Source: Terrimesophilobacter sp038243605 (GTDB lineage: Bacteria; Actinomycetota; Actinomycetes; Actinomycetales; Microbacteriaceae). From it: DNA of 64,000 bases. The notes under the pieces are model-generated. The model had not been told where the DNA came from. It worked only from the letters and a program-made list of their open reading frames with translations, and ran no database searches. The stretch covers positions 186,001 to 250,000 of the forward strand of contig JBBSQX010000002.1 of NCBI GenBank assembly GCA_038243605.1, in the 5' to 3' direction. Every line of letters starts with the position of its first letter. Position 1 is the first letter of the stretch. Positions 34,487 to 43,122 of the stretch are shown here, piece after piece. A program made the position numbers and the translations under genes.

Positions 34487-37183
34487 TCAGTGTGCGGCGG
34501 CATCCCAGTTCCGGCCGGTACCAATCTGAACATCGAGCGGAACTTTGAGGTCGGCTGCGTTGCCCATCCGTTGTTTGACGATTGTCGTCACAGCATCAAC
34601 TTCTCCCTTCGCCACTTCGAAAACGAGTTCGTCGTGAACCTGCAAGAGCATGCGCGAAGAAAGGCCTTGGTCGCGAAGGTCGACAGCGACACCGAGCATC
34701 GCGATCTTCATGATATCGGCGGCAGAGCCCTGAATCGGCGCGTTGAGCGCTTGACGTTCAGCGTTCTCACGCAAGACGCGATTGTTGGAGTTGAGGTCTC
34801 CAAATGGCCTCCGCCTGCCAAATATGGTTTCTGTGTAGCCATCGACCTTTGCCTGCTCCACCACGTTGCGCAGGTACTCGCGAACGGCGCCAAAACGTGC
34901 AAAATAGTCAACCATGAGTTGCTTCGCCTCAGACACTTCGATGCGCAATTGCTTCGAGAGGCCAAACGCGCTAAGTCCGTACGCGAGCCCGTACGACATT
35001 GCCTTCACCTTCGTACGCATCACCGGCGTGACGTCCGAAGGATCGACCGCGAAGATTCGTGCGCCCACGAAACGGTGTAGGTCTTCCCCGGCCAAGAAAG
35101 CTTCGATGAGCCCCGCGTCTTCAGAGAGATGAGCCATGATGCGCATCTCAATCTGAGAGTAATCGGCGGTGAGTAGAGTTTCGTATCCTTCACCGGCGTG
35201 GAAGGCCGCGCGAATCTCTCGACCCTCCTCTGCCTTTACCGGAATATTCTGGAGGTTCGGTTCATTGGAGGAGATTCGGCCTGTGCTGGTTCCCGTCTGC
35301 GCGTAGGTCGTGTGGATGCGGCCATCCTGAGCGATTTCGCGCTCGAGTGTTTCGATCATTTGCCGAAGCTTTGTTGCATCACGATGTTGAAGTAGGAGTT
35401 CAAGAAACGGGTGTGGCTCTGGGAGTTGCGCCTGAAGGTCTGTAAGTGCCGCCGCGTCCGTCGAGTACCCGGTCTTGGTTGCTCGTGTCTTTGGCATTCC
35501 TAGTTCTTCGAACATGAGCTGTTGGAGCTGTTTCGGTGACCCCAAATTAACTTCACGGCCAATGATCTCGAACGCCTTTGTGGCGATTCCTGCGGCCCGC
35601 TCCGTCAACCGTGCATTCAGTTTGCTGAGAGTATCTGCATCCACGGCAATGCCGTCAAGCTCCATGCTGGCCAGAATTGGAACCAAGGGAAGTTCAATCT
35701 CGTCAAGGACGCGACGAGAGCTCTCTCCCAGGCGCCCCGCGAGTTCATCGCTGATGCGCAGTACGTACCATGCCTCTGTGGCCGGGCTCAAGCCGTCATT
35801 CTCAGGGACGAGTTGATTGTGGTCAGTCTCTGTGACGGTTTCGCCGAGGTGCGTATAAACCTGCCCTGCCAGGGACTCGAACTTGCCAGAGGGCTTCAGT
35901 AACCATGCGGCAAGGGTCGTGTCAAAAGCGATCCCACGAAGCGGAATATCTTCACCCGCGAGTACTTTGACAGCGCGCTTTGAATCGAGGAGGTACTTCG
36001 GCGAATCACTCGTGAGCCACTCCTCGACTGCGGCGTAATCTGGCCGATGCGCTCCCCATGGAACATACGCAGACTCTGTGGCGGTCGCGATTCCAAGCCC
36101 AGCGAGAGCCCCGTCGGCTGTCTCTACGATGAGACCAAGTGGTGCGCCATCGGAAACCGCGTCGGCCAGCCATTTTGCGAGCTCTTCATCCACGAGTTTT
36201 CGCACAGGAGGCTCGGCAACTGTTGGCGCGGCGGGTACCGCCTCAATCTCTGTGCCCGCACTGGATCCCGCACTGGTGCCCGCACTGGAGCTCGCGCCCG
36301 CGAGCTTCAAGACGCGATCGAGAAGCGTGCGAAACTGCAGCTTGTCGAACACTTCGCGCACGGCCACGGCGTCGATAGGCTGGCGCCCAAGATCTTTAGG
36401 CCCCACTGGCAACTCCACATCGGTGACAAGGTGGTTGAGCCTGCGGTTGCGGATTGCTTTGTCCTTCTGCGCCCTGAGGTTCTCCCCCACCACACCCTTA
36501 ATCTCGTCAGCGTGTTCAAGAATCTGATCGAGTCCGCCGTACTGAAGTATCCACTTGACGGCGGTCTTCTCGCCCACTTTGTCAACACCAATGAGGTTGT
36601 CGCTTGCCTCGCCAACGAGGGCCGCGACATCTGGATACTGCTCTGGACGCACTCCGTAACGCTCCACGACAGATTCGGGGTCGTAACGCTTGAGTTCTGA
36701 GACTCCGCGCGCGTTCGGGTAAAGAAGCGTGACGTTGTCGTTGACAAGCTGGATGCTATCGCGATCCCCCGACACCACCAGCACGTGAAATCCCTGCTCC
36801 GCGCCCTGGGTTGAGAGCGTCGCGAGAATATCGTCTGCCTCGAAATCTTCTTTCGTGACGGTGGTGATCCCCATGGCCTTCAGAGCCTCTTCCAGAAGCG
36901 GAATCTGCCCGACAAACTCTGGCGGGGTCTCCGAACGCGTGCCCTTGTACTCTGGGTACTCGCGCGTACGAAACGAGTACCGCGAAATGTCGAAAGCCAC
37001 GGCGAGATGGGTTGGTTTCTCGTTTTGCAGAAGGTTAATCAGCATCGCGATAAAGCCGTGGATGGCATTTGTATGCTGCCCCTCACGATTCATAAAACTG
37101 TCGACAGGGAGAGCGTAAAACGCTCGAAAGGCCAAGGAATGACCGTCGATGACCATAAGGGTAGGCTTTTTGTTGTCTGGCAC
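34487..37183 (-). CDS. polA: DNA polymerase I
   Basis: PolA fills gaps in repair and removes RNA primers. From GTG 37183 it has 898 residues. An N-terminal 5'-3' exonuclease begins LMVIDGHSLAFRAFYALP and includes DFEADDILATL. The middle domain lacks the Asp-x-Glu of a working 3'-5' exonuclease (LIVETADG), as in other actinobacterial PolA. The polymerase domain has motif A (TADYSQIEMRI), motif B (KAMSYGLAYGLSAFG) and motif C (VHDE, about 849-852). A linker made by 12-bp DNA repeats joins the first two domains. GTG 37207 and 37213 are other starts; AGG lies 9 bases before 37183. Confidence 0.95.
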   Translation of the reverse strand: MPDNKKPTLMVIDGHSLAFRAFYALPVDSFMNREGQHTNAIHGFIAMLINLLQNEKPTHLAVAFDISRYSFRTREYPEYKGTRSETPPEFVGQIPLLEEALKAMGITTVTKEDFEADDILATLSTQGAEQGFHVLVVSGDRDSIQLVNDNVTLLYPNARGVSELKRYDPESVVERYGVRPEQYPDVAALVGEASDNLIGVDKVGEKTAVKWILQYGGLDQILEHADEIKGVVGENLRAQKDKAIRNRRLNHLVTDVELPVGPKDLGRQPIDAVAVREVFDKLQFRTLLDRVLKLAGASSSAGTSAGSSAGTEIEAVPAAPTVAEPPVRKLVDEELAKWLADAVSDGAPLGLIVETADGALAGLGIATATESAYVPWGAHRPDYAAVEEWLTSDSPKYLLDSKRAVKVLAGEDIPLRGIAFDTTLAAWLLKPSGKFESLAGQVYTHLGETVTETDHNQLVPENDGLSPATEAWYVLRISDELAGRLGESSRRVLDEIELPLVPILASMELDGIAVDADTLSKLNARLTERAAGIATKAFEIIGREVNLGSPKQLQQLMFEELGMPKTRATKTGYSTDAAALTDLQAQLPEPHPFLELLLQHRDATKLRQMIETLEREIAQDGRIHTTYAQTGTSTGRISSNEPNLQNIPVKAEEGREIRAAFHAGEGYETLLTADYSQIEMRIMAHLSEDAGLIEAFLAGEDLHRFVGARIFAVDPSDVTPVMRTKVKAMSYGLAYGLSAFGLSKQLRIEVSEAKQLMVDYFARFGAVREYLRNVVEQAKVDGYTETIFGRRRPFGDLNSNNRVLRENAERQALNAPIQGSAADIMKIAMLGVAVDLRDQGLSSRMLLQVHDELVFEVAKGEVDAVTTIVKQRMGNAADLKVPLDVQIGTGRNWDAAAH
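36255..36290 (-). repeat. three 12-bp tandem repeats in the polA linker
   Basis: On the plus strand CCCGCACTGG plus two variable bases repeats at 36255, 36267 and 36279, and a decayed fourth copy follows. In PolA it encodes (S/T)-Ser-Ala-Gly units in the linker between the 5'-3' exonuclease and the next domain. The copy number could vary without shifting the frame. Confidence 0.8.
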
Positions 37184-37235
37184 GAGAGCCAGCCTAGCTG
37201 TCGCCACTGACACGAAACCGAAGGATTCCGCGAGC

Positions 37236-37640
37236 ATGAACATTCCGTCAACCACCGTTGATCCATCAGTTCCTGCGGGCGCACTAGGCACAAAGATGGG
37301 CATCGAAGTGCTCGAGGTCAGCCCAGAGCGTTCGGTGGCCCGGATGCCAGTAGAAGGCAACACGCAGCCGTACGGCATCCTGCACGGAGGCGCGCACCTC
37401 GTGCTCGCCGAATCGCTCGGATCCATGTCCGCGCACATGCACGCGGGCCCTGGACGTTACGCCGTGGGAATCGAAATCGGAGCAAGCCACTCCCGATCGG
37501 TCACAAGCGGTTGGGTTACGGGAACGTGTACCGCCATCAGCCTCGGCCGCACGCTTACCGTGCATGAGATTGTGCTCACTGACGACGACGGAAACCGTCT
37601 ATCGACCGCGCGGATGACAAACCTGCTGAGGGACGCTTAG
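37236..37640 (+). CDS. hotdog-fold thioesterase (PaaI/YbdB type)
   Basis: A 134-residue acyl-CoA thioesterase-like protein of the hotdog fold. The conserved segment PYGILHGGAHLVLAES carries HGG at residues 50-52, the family helix with the catalytic acidic residue after it, and GIEIGASHSR follows. The substrate is not predictable; relatives act on aromatic or menaquinone-pathway acyl-CoAs. AAGGA at 37221-37225 lies 10 bases before the ATG. It diverges from polA with only 52 bp between starts and is convergent with the response regulator (4-base overlap). Confidence 0.9.
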   Translation: MNIPSTTVDPSVPAGALGTKMGIEVLEVSPERSVARMPVEGNTQPYGILHGGAHLVLAESLGSMSAHMHAGPGRYAVGIEIGASHSRSVTSGWVTGTCTAISLGRTLTVHEIVLTDDDGNRLSTARMTNLLRDA

Positions 37641-38368
37641 TCCTTAACGGGTTCGCTCTTTTTCGCGTCGTCCTTGGCCAACTCAGCCTCGGATACGCCG
37701 CCTTTAGCTGCGTCTTGCCTAGCCCCATCATCTTTCGTCGCACTGTCTTTCGTGGCAGCTGACGCCTTCTTCGGTGAAAGCTGATCGATGATGGCAACGG
37801 CAACTTCATGCATTGTCAACCGGCGATCCATGGATGCCTTCTGAATCCAGCGGAAGGCCTCAGGCTCGCTCAAGCCCATTTTCTCGTTGAGAAGACCTTT
37901 TGCACGATCCACAATCTTGCGGGTTTCAAAACGCTCGACAAGATCGGACACTTCGTCTTCAAGGGTCACAATCTGGGCGTAACGCGCAAGTGCGATCTCA
38001 ATGGCGGGAAGAAGATCACTGGGGCTAAACGGCTTGACGACGTACGCCAAAGCTCCCGCTTCCGTCGCGCGCTCCACGAGTTCTTTTTGGCTAAAGGCTG
38101 TAAGAAGAACAACTGGAGCAATGTGGTTTTTGCTTAGTTGTTCTGCCGCGGAGATGCCATCAAGCTTTGGCATCTTCACGTCCATGATGACCAGATCCGG
38201 TCGAAGTTCCATGGCCAGTTCGACAGCTCTTTCGCCATCGCCAGCTTCCCCAACGACATCGAATCCGTTGTCGCGCAACGTTTCAACGATGTCAAGACGG
38301 ATCAGCGACTCGTCCTCGGCGACAACGACGCGGCGAGCAGGCGTGGGTAACGATTCATTTTCCGGCAC
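37637..38368 (-). CDS. pdtaR: ANTAR-domain response regulator (PdtaR-like)
   Basis: A two-component response regulator that acts on RNA. The 243-residue protein has an N-terminal receiver domain with the phospho-accepting Asp63 (VIMDVKMP), acidic residues at 18-19 and the switch lysine in VVKPFSP. After a coiled-coil linker comes an ANTAR domain (about 140-195, KIVDRAKGLLNEKMGLSE), which binds paired hairpins near terminators. Beyond it is a tail of about 40 residues made mostly of Lys, Ala, Asp and Ser. The partner kinase PdtaS is not in the window. Start is GTG. Confidence 0.92.
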   Translation of the reverse strand: MPENESLPTPARRVVVAEDESLIRLDIVETLRDNGFDVVGEAGDGERAVELAMELRPDLVIMDVKMPKLDGISAAEQLSKNHIAPVVLLTAFSQKELVERATEAGALAYVVKPFSPSDLLPAIEIALARYAQIVTLEDEVSDLVERFETRKIVDRAKGLLNEKMGLSEPEAFRWIQKASMDRRLTMHEVAVAIIDQLSPKKASAATKDSATKDDGARQDAAKGGVSEAELAKDDAKKSEPVKD

Positions 38369-38389
38369 GAGACCAGCTTACGGGAAGCA

Positions 38390-38447
38390 TTACCGTCGCA
38401 TAGTGAGAAAATACGTCGCTCAGTTGCGATACTCTTGACGACGGTAA
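38390..38447. repeat. 9-bp perfect inverted repeat between the ANTAR regulator and tRNA-Leu
   Basis: TTACCGTCG at 38390-38398 is the exact complement of CGACGGTAA at 38439-38447, with 40 bp between. One arm ends 6 bases before the tRNA gene and the other begins 21 bases upstream of the regulator GTG, so the arms sit where the two divergent promoters should be. Confidence 0.5.
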
Positions 38448-38453
38448 CTGTGC

Positions 38454-38536
38454 GCCGGTGTGGCGGAATGGCAGACGCGGAGCACTCAAAATGCTTTGCT
38501 CGAAAGGGCGTGTGGGTTCAAGTCCCACCACCGGCA
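38454..38536 (+). tRNA. tRNA-Leu (anticodon CAA)
   Basis: Acceptor arms GCCGGTG (38454-38460) and CACCGGC (38529-38535) pair fully, with discriminator A at 38536. The D arm contains GGCGGAATGGCAGAC, typical of tRNA-Leu. The anticodon stem GAGCA/TGCTT holds the loop CTCAAAA with anticodon CAA at 38487-38489. A long class II variable arm and the T arm GTGGG-TTCAAGT-CCCAC follow. CCA is not encoded. It reads UUG codons, which is of note because several genes here use TTG starts. Confidence 0.97.
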
Positions 38537-38542
38537 CAAAAC

Positions 38543-39988
38543 TTACTCTGCGGCCCAGGCTGGAGCTCTGGCGTTGAGCGCGTCACCCACGTGGTGAACC
38601 CGCATGTCATTTGTCGAACCAGTGATGCCGGGAGGTGACCCGGAAATCACCACAACCTTGTCGCCGATCTCGGCAAGGCCGAGTTCCAGAAGTGTGTCGT
38701 CAACTTGACGGAACATGGCGTCGGTGTGAGTGACCATATCGACTAAGAATGAGCGGATGCCCCACGTCAGCGACATACGACGACGGATACCCTCGCTTGG
38801 GGTGAACGCCAACATAGGGATGTGCGAACGGATGCGCGCCATGCGTCTGGCAGAGTCGCCCGACTGAGTGAACACGCAAAGGAACTTCGCATCCACGAAT
38901 TCCGCGACTTCTGCGGCCGCCAGTGTTACAGCACCACCTTGAGTGCGCGGGGTGGTTCCAAGCGGTGGGATGCGATCAAGACCGTGCTCTTCAGTGGACT
39001 CGATAATTCTTGCCATCGTCTGCACCGTGATCACCGGGAACTCGCCAACGCTTGTTTCGCCGCTGAGCATGACCGCATCCGTACCATCGAGCACAGCGTT
39101 GGCAACATCGGAGGTTTCCGCGCGCGTGGGGCGCGGGCTTGAAATCATCGACTCGAGCATCTGGGTGGCCACAATGACAGGCTTCGCCATGCGTCGGCAC
39201 AGCTCGACGGCACGCTTCTGCACGATCGGAACCATCTCGAGCGGAAGCTCCACTCCAAGGTCACCGCGTGCCACCATGATGCCGTCAAAGGCATCGATGA
39301 TGGCCTCGAGGTTATCGACCGCTTGCGGCTTCTCAATCTTCGCGATCACGGGCACTTTTCGGCCCTCTTCTGCCATGATCTCGTGCACACGCACGATGTC
39401 GTCGGCGCTGCGTACGAACGAGAGCGCTATGAGATCTGCTCCCAATCCGAGAGCCCACCGCAGATCAGCCTCGTCTTTCTCCGACAGCGCTGGCACGTTC
39501 ACCGCGACGCCGGGAAGGTTGATCCCCTTGTTGTTCGAGACAGCGCCGGGAACTTCCACGATCGTGCTTACACGGGTGCCGTCGGTGGCCGTTACCCTCA
39601 ACGTCACCTTGCCGTCGTCGATGAGGATTGGATCTCCAACGGAGACGTCGTCAGGCAACCCCTTGTAGGTTGTCGAAGAAATCGAGCCGTCGCCCACGAT
39701 GTCGTCGGTGGTGATAGTGAAAGTGTCGCCCACGGCGAGGTCATAGGGTCCGCCCTCAAACTTGCCCAAACGAATTTTCGGCCCCTGCAGATCTGCGAGG
39801 ACAGCGACTGAATGATTGGCAGAGCTTGCAGCCCTGCGCACGTACTCGTATATCTCTTCGTGCACGTCATAGGTTCCGTGGCTCAGGTTCATGCGAGCCA
39901 CGTCTACACCGGCGTCAATAATCGCCCTGATGTTTTCGTAACTCGACGTCGCTGGGCCGAGGGTGGCAACGATTTTTGCGCGTCTCAC
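38543..39988 (-). CDS. pyk: pyruvate kinase
   Basis: Pyk makes pyruvate and ATP from phosphoenolpyruvate. The 481-residue protein begins with the RRAKIVATLGPA segment and has RMNLSHG, the active-site region IAKIEKPQAVDN and GIMVARGDLGVE, and the LSGETSVGEFP segment. GTG 39988 directly follows the lgt TAA, with no base between. The C-terminal domain is present, so allosteric control is possible. It is the last gene of the long minus-strand run; tRNA-Leu on the other strand begins 6 bp beyond its stop. Confidence 0.98.
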   Translation of the reverse strand: MRRAKIVATLGPATSSYENIRAIIDAGVDVARMNLSHGTYDVHEEIYEYVRRAASSANHSVAVLADLQGPKIRLGKFEGGPYDLAVGDTFTITTDDIVGDGSISSTTYKGLPDDVSVGDPILIDDGKVTLRVTATDGTRVSTIVEVPGAVSNNKGINLPGVAVNVPALSEKDEADLRWALGLGADLIALSFVRSADDIVRVHEIMAEEGRKVPVIAKIEKPQAVDNLEAIIDAFDGIMVARGDLGVELPLEMVPIVQKRAVELCRRMAKPVIVATQMLESMISSPRPTRAETSDVANAVLDGTDAVMLSGETSVGEFPVITVQTMARIIESTEEHGLDRIPPLGTTPRTQGGAVTLAAAEVAEFVDAKFLCVFTQSGDSARRMARIRSHIPMLAFTPSEGIRRRMSLTWGIRSFLVDMVTHTDAMFRQVDDTLLELGLAEIGDKVVVISGSPPGITGSTNDMRVHHVGDALNARAPAWAAE

Positions 39989-41095
39989 TTAAGCTTTTCC
40001 CGCCTTGATTGCTGTGCTTGATTTTTTGGGGACCATCTCGGTCTCACCATGGGTTTCTGCAACATCTTCCGTGCGCGCCCTGCCGTCAAAATCTGCTTCT
40101 GTGAAGGCATCCTCCGACGACACCACGGCATCGGGTGACCATTCCCTGCCTGGCAGGTACGGGCTCGGTTCGATTCCTGGGTGCCGTTTCGATTGCACAA
40201 CGATAATAATCAGACCCACCAGAATTGCGCCGAATGCGGCCCAAATATTGGTGCGGATACCAAAGAAAATCTCGCTCGGATCAATGCGGATCGATTCAAA
40301 GAAGCTGCGCCCGATGCCGTACCACATGAGATAAAGGCCGAGCATCTTGCCCCACTGGAGACGGTAGGCCCCCGCCTGCGGCGCACGCACTTCGACATCC
40401 AAGAAAGGAATCATCTTCTTGACGAGGTGCCACCGTCGCTCCACATAAAGCAAAACGGCAACACCGAGAAGGTTCCAGATGATTTCGTAGAGGAACGTCG
40501 GGTGGAACAGGGTCCCTGCCGGGAGGCCAGAAGGGAACGCCGCATTCGTGGATTCGATCTCAAGACCCCATGGGAGATTTGTTGGGAGACCATAAAGCTC
40601 GTGGTTGAAATAGTTGCCGAGCCTGCCAAACGCCTGCGCGAGAAGTAATCCAGGCGCGAGGGCATCCGCGAAGCTCCAGAAGCGAACACCAGCAAGCCGA
40701 CAGCCGATAAACGTGCCGAGGGCGCCCAGCATGAGCGCTCCAAAGATCGCCAACCCACCCTCCCAGATGTAGAGGGTTTTCAGGAGATCTTTGCCGGGAC
40801 CGAAATAGTCGTCGGGGTGGGTAATAACGTGGAAGATGCGCCCACCGATGATGCCGAACGGTACAGACCAAAGCGCAATGTCGAGGACGACTCCCCCATC
40901 AGCTCCACGCTGCTTCAAGCGATAGCCGGTGAGGAGGGCTGCGGCAACAATTCCCGTCATAATGCACAACGCGTAGGCGTGGATTGGGATGGGGATGGTG
41001 ATAAAGGTCAGGCCGATATCGTGCAACCACGTACCGAGGTTAAACACCTGCCACGAATAGTCGGGGCTGGGAATGCTCGACGGAAGCAATGTCAT
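39989..41095 (-). CDS. lgt: prolipoprotein diacylglyceryl transferase
   Basis: Lgt attaches diacylglycerol from phosphatidylglycerol to the lipobox cysteine of prelipoproteins in the membrane. About 368 residues with some seven membrane segments; the signature GRLGNYFNHELYG includes the conserved Arg, Asn and Glu. An additional C-terminal tail of about 60 polar residues (after IIIVVQSKRHPGIEPSPYLPG) is cytoplasmic and variable in this group. ATG 41095 was chosen; GTG 41107 is equally possible, as neither has a clear ribosome site. It lies between trpA and pyk, a common actinobacterial order. Confidence 0.95.
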   Translation of the reverse strand: MTLLPSSIPSPDYSWQVFNLGTWLHDIGLTFITIPIPIHAYALCIMTGIVAAALLTGYRLKQRGADGGVVLDIALWSVPFGIIGGRIFHVITHPDDYFGPGKDLLKTLYIWEGGLAIFGALMLGALGTFIGCRLAGVRFWSFADALAPGLLLAQAFGRLGNYFNHELYGLPTNLPWGLEIESTNAAFPSGLPAGTLFHPTFLYEIIWNLLGVAVLLYVERRWHLVKKMIPFLDVEVRAPQAGAYRLQWGKMLGLYLMWYGIGRSFFESIRIDPSEIFFGIRTNIWAAFGAILVGLIIIVVQSKRHPGIEPSPYLPGREWSPDAVVSSEDAFTEADFDGRARTEDVAETHGETEMVPKKSSTAIKAGKA

Positions 41096-41140
41096 GAGCG
41101 AAAACACGATTCGATGATGCCTTTCACGGGAGGGCCGACG

Positions 41141-41926
41141 CTAGTTCAGCCTAGTACCGGCAGCTAACGCGGAAACTGTGCGAGCAAGCTCCGGCACACC
41201 GCCAGAGGTCAGAGCAGTGACGAGTGCGGAGCCAACGATCGCGCCATCCGCGTAGTCAAGCACCTCTCTCACCTGATCTGCGGTGGAAATACCAAGCCCC
41301 ACACACACGCGATCAGCACCTGCTTCGCGAAGTCGAGTGACGAGTCCTCGCGCTGCGTTATCGACGCTCGTGCGCGCACCCGTTACACCCATTGTGGACG
41401 CGGCGTACACGAAACCTCGCGTGCTCTCTGCAATCATGGACAGTCTCGAAGGAGTAGATGAGGGCGCGGCGAGGAAGATTCGATCCAGGCCCGTGCGATC
41501 GGATGCGGCGATCCACTCGGAGGCGTTGTCGGGGATCAAGTCAGGCGTAATGAGCCCAGAGCCGCCAGCAGCCAACAGATCGTCAACGAAACGCTCTACC
41601 CCGTACTGCAGCACCGGGTTCCAATAGGTCATCAGCACAACGGGCACATCGGTGCGTGCCGTGATCGCGGTGAGCGCCTCAAATACGTGGGAAAGTTTGA
41701 ATCCTGCGGCCAATGCGGCCTCTGTCGCCTTTTGAACGACCGGGCCGTCGATGATCGGATCCGAGTACGGAAGTCCTAACTCAATGATGTCGGCGCCATT
41801 CTCAGCCATGGCAATCACGGCGCCGATACTCGTCGCGAGGTCAGGGAATCCAACCGGCAAATAGCAGACGAGGGCGCCACTCCCCTGCGCGTTGCGAGCG
41901 TCAATCGCAGCGGTGACGGCGCTCAT
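41141..41926 (-). CDS. trpA: tryptophan synthase alpha subunit
   Basis: TrpA cleaves indole-3-glycerol phosphate to indole, which is channelled to TrpB. The 261-residue TIM barrel has the substrate segment VCYLPVGFPD, the conserved ELGLPYSDPIIDGPVVQ with the catalytic Glu and Asp, and VGLGISTADQV. ATG 41926 overlaps the trpB TGA by 4 bases and gives the normal N-terminus; a longer frame upstream lies inside trpB. Confidence 0.97.
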   Translation of the reverse strand: MSAVTAAIDARNAQGSGALVCYLPVGFPDLATSIGAVIAMAENGADIIELGLPYSDPIIDGPVVQKATEAALAAGFKLSHVFEALTAITARTDVPVVLMTYWNPVLQYGVERFVDDLLAAGGSGLITPDLIPDNASEWIAASDRTGLDRIFLAAPSSTPSRLSMIAESTRGFVYAASTMGVTGARTSVDNAARGLVTRLREAGADRVCVGLGISTADQVREVLDYADGAIVGSALVTALTSGGVPELARTVSALAAGTRLN

Positions 41927-43122
41927 GAGTGATCCAAGATGTCGAACCACTCCGCCGCAGTTTCCATGTCTTTATCTCCGCGCCCGCTCAAGCTCACAAG
42001 AATGATCGACTCTGGCCCCAGTTCTTTTCCGAGATCGATCGTGCCCGCTAAAGCGTGTGCCGATTCGATAGCAGGAATGATTCCTTCCGTGCGAGCGAGA
42101 AGCCTCATCGCCTCCATTGCTGCAGCATCTGTTACCGGCAAATACCGCGCACGCTTTATGTCGGCGAGCCAGCTGTGCTCCGGCCCGACTCCCGGATAAT
42201 CCAGGCCTGCCGAAATAGAGTGCGACTCAATCGTTTGCCCGTCTTCATCCTGCAAAAGGTAGCTCCGCGCGCCGTGAAGTATACCTGGCCGACCCATCGT
42301 GATGGTGGCAGCGTGCCTCGGTGTCTCGACACCATCGCCCGCGGCTTCAAACCCATAAAGGGCGACGGATTCGTCATCGAGAAAAGCATCAAAAATACCA
42401 ATTGCGTTCGATCCACCGCCGACGCACGCCGTGACGGCATCGGGGAGTCGGCCGCACAAGTCAAGAACCTGCTGCCGCGCTTCGTCGCCAATGACCTTCT
42501 GAAAGTCTCGTACCATAGCCGGGAACGGATGAGGCCCCGCAACGGTTCCAAATATATAATTTGTGGTCGAAACGTTCGTCACCCAGTCGCGCATAGCCTC
42601 GTTGATCGCGTCTTTGAGTGTGCGCGACCCGGTGGTCACCGGAATAACCTCCGCCCCGAGTAGACGCATCCTCGCAACGTTGAGGGCTTGTCGTTCAGTA
42701 TCGACTTCGCCCATATAGACGACGCACTCCATACCCAGCAGAGCAGCCGCTGTCGCTGTGGCGACCCCGTGCTGGCCCGCGCCAGTTTCTGCGATGACAC
42801 GCTTCTTGCCGATGCGCTGAGTCAGCAGGGCTTGCCCAAGAACATTGTTGATCTTGTGCGAACCGGTGTGGTTGAGATCTTCACGTTTCAGGATGATGCG
42901 CGCACCACCTGCGTGCTCGGCGAACCGCGGGACCTCCGTAACTATTGACGGCCTGCCCGTGTAGGTTGCGCCGAGCCTCAGGAGTTCTGCCGCAAATTCT
43001 GGAGCAACCTTTGCCCGCTCGTATGCCTCCGTGAGCTCGTCGAGTGCTTCGACAAGCGGTTCGGGAACGAACCTGCCGCCAAACTCTCCGAAATATGGCC
43101 CTGATGCCTCGCGCAGCCCCAT
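41923..43122 (-). CDS. trpB: tryptophan synthase beta subunit
   Basis: TrpB joins indole and serine to make tryptophan with pyridoxal phosphate. The 399-residue protein has the PLP lysine in REDLNHTGSHKINN, the phosphate-binding glycine loop CVGGGSNAIG, and GRGDKDM near the C-terminus. It overlaps trpC by one base (TGATG) and trpA by four, as expected for subunits made in equal amounts. Confidence 0.98.
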   Translation of the reverse strand: MGLREASGPYFGEFGGRFVPEPLVEALDELTEAYERAKVAPEFAAELLRLGATYTGRPSIVTEVPRFAEHAGGARIILKREDLNHTGSHKINNVLGQALLTQRIGKKRVIAETGAGQHGVATATAAALLGMECVVYMGEVDTERQALNVARMRLLGAEVIPVTTGSRTLKDAINEAMRDWVTNVSTTNYIFGTVAGPHPFPAMVRDFQKVIGDEARQQVLDLCGRLPDAVTACVGGGSNAIGIFDAFLDDESVALYGFEAAGDGVETPRHAATITMGRPGILHGARSYLLQDEDGQTIESHSISAGLDYPGVGPEHSWLADIKRARYLPVTDAAAMEAMRLLARTEGIIPAIESAHALAGTIDLGKELGPESIILVSLSGRGDKDMETAAEWFDILDHS

